A DNA stretch of 14,341 nt from an uncultured Acetatifactor sp. (lineage in GTDB: Bacteria > Bacillota > Clostridia > Lachnospirales > Lachnospiraceae): the NCBI GenBank assembly GCA_934433135.1, contig CAKRZO010000040.1, positions 1 through 14,341 on the forward strand. Reading direction: 5' to 3'. The first letter of the stretch is position 1. The number at the start of each line of letters is the position of its first letter. The position numbers and the translations under genes are program-made. This document shows, piece after piece, positions 14,230-14,341 of this stretch. The notes below the pieces were generated by a model that was given only the letters and a program-made list of their open reading frames with translations, ran no database searches and had not been told where the DNA came from.

Positions 14230-14283
14230 CTTTTTTCAGATAATAGATCATTTTCCATTTTCCACTTTACCTTTCCCTTATTT

Positions 14284-14289
14284 TATAAT
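14284..14289 (+). promoter_or_regulatory. Possible -10 box before the last gene
   Basis: A perfect TATAAT stands 35 bases before the ATG of the gene at the right edge, in AT-rich DNA just outside the terminal repeat. No good -35 box is visible at 16-18 bases upstream, so the call is tentative. Confidence 0.35.
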
Positions 14290-14324
14290 AAAATAAGAAA
14301 AAAAGCAAAGGAAAGGAATTTTTT

Positions 14325-14341
14325 ATGGAAAATAAAAATCC
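14325..14341 (+). CDS. Start of a gene cut by the right edge
   Basis: ATG 14325-14327 begins the reading MENKN with an AAAGGAAAGGA ribosome site (14308-14318) 6 bases upstream. Only five full codons are in the window, so the product cannot be identified. Confidence 0.5.

Larger units (their letters stand above)
13223..14230. mobile_element. 1,008-bp element with perfect 15-bp terminal inverted repeats
   Basis: GGTTACTGTACAGAC at 13223-13237 is repeated exactly, inverted, at 14216-14230. The unit holds a 300-bp AT-rich, hairpin-rich leader, two small plus-strand genes for helical proteins, and a terminator-like hairpin next to the right end. There is no transposase catalytic domain, so it would depend on proteins supplied elsewhere, or is the remnant of a larger element. 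Its right 35 bp occur again, inverted, at 1578-1612. No target duplication is obvious (AAAATTGA on the left, TTTTTTCA on the right). I do not recognise the family; the coiled-coil genes recall N-terminal or accessory proteins of IS66-like elements, a weak resemblance. Confidence 0.65.

Noticed and set aside
13223..14230. CRISPR array or integron signals around the repeats
   Set aside because: The repeat occurs only as isolated inverted ends, with no regular spacers, cas genes or integrase.

Overview
The window looks like a mobile or accessory segment of a low-to-mid GC anaerobic Firmicute, most likely a gut Clostridia (Oscillospiraceae or Lachnospiraceae type). The evidence is two oxygen-sensitive glycyl radical enzymes (GREs) with a radical-SAM activase, strong AAGGAGG ribosome sites, TTGACA/TATTAT promoters, and a DUF3990/NADAR gene cluster of a kind common in that group. 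No 16S rRNA, tRNA or other marker is present, so the placement is an inference from gene content.

Layout. (1) Bases 1-1472, minus strand: a tightly coupled three-gene operon. It encodes a DUF3990 ADP-ribosyltransferase-like protein, a 138-aa unrecognised partner and a NADAR-family protein cut by the window edge. Its promoter, at 1509-1538, has a palindrome in the spacer. This resembles an ADP-ribosylation toxin/antitoxin or defence module. (2) Bases 1578-1626: a 49-bp perfect hairpin made of the terminal repeats of the element described under (5). (3) Bases 1861-2302: a degraded C-terminal fragment of a serpin gene with its reactive loop still readable. (4) Bases 2333-13125, minus strand: an operon of about 10.8 kb driven from a near-consensus promoter at 13156-13184. 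The order of transcription is IclR regulator, GRE-2, GH43-like glycosidase (broken by two in-frame stops), DeoC aldolase, Zn-dependent alcohol/polyol dehydrogenase, FGGY sugar kinase, SMP-30 lactonase-like propeller, GRE-1, GRE activase. (5) Bases 13223-14230: a 1,008-bp unit with perfect 15-bp terminal inverted repeats. It holds DnaA-box-like sites and two small coiled-coil proteins, but no transposase. The first codons of a further plus-strand gene follow at 14325.

How the genes may work together. The operon reads as a cytoplasmic, oxygen-sensitive route for a sugar or polyol. A radical enzyme would dehydrate or cleave the carbon skeleton, the FGGY kinase would phosphorylate the product, and DeoC would cleave a (deoxy)sugar phosphate to glyceraldehyde-3-phosphate plus a short aldehyde. 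The Zn dehydrogenase would then balance redox. One specific hypothesis is pentitol -> 2-deoxypentose -> 2-deoxypentose-5-phosphate -> glyceraldehyde-3-phosphate + acetaldehyde -> ethanol. Neither GRE carries the usual Cys-x-Glu active-site motif of known GRE dehydratases, so the chemistry is open; this is the most interesting part of the window. No transporter gene lies in the operon.
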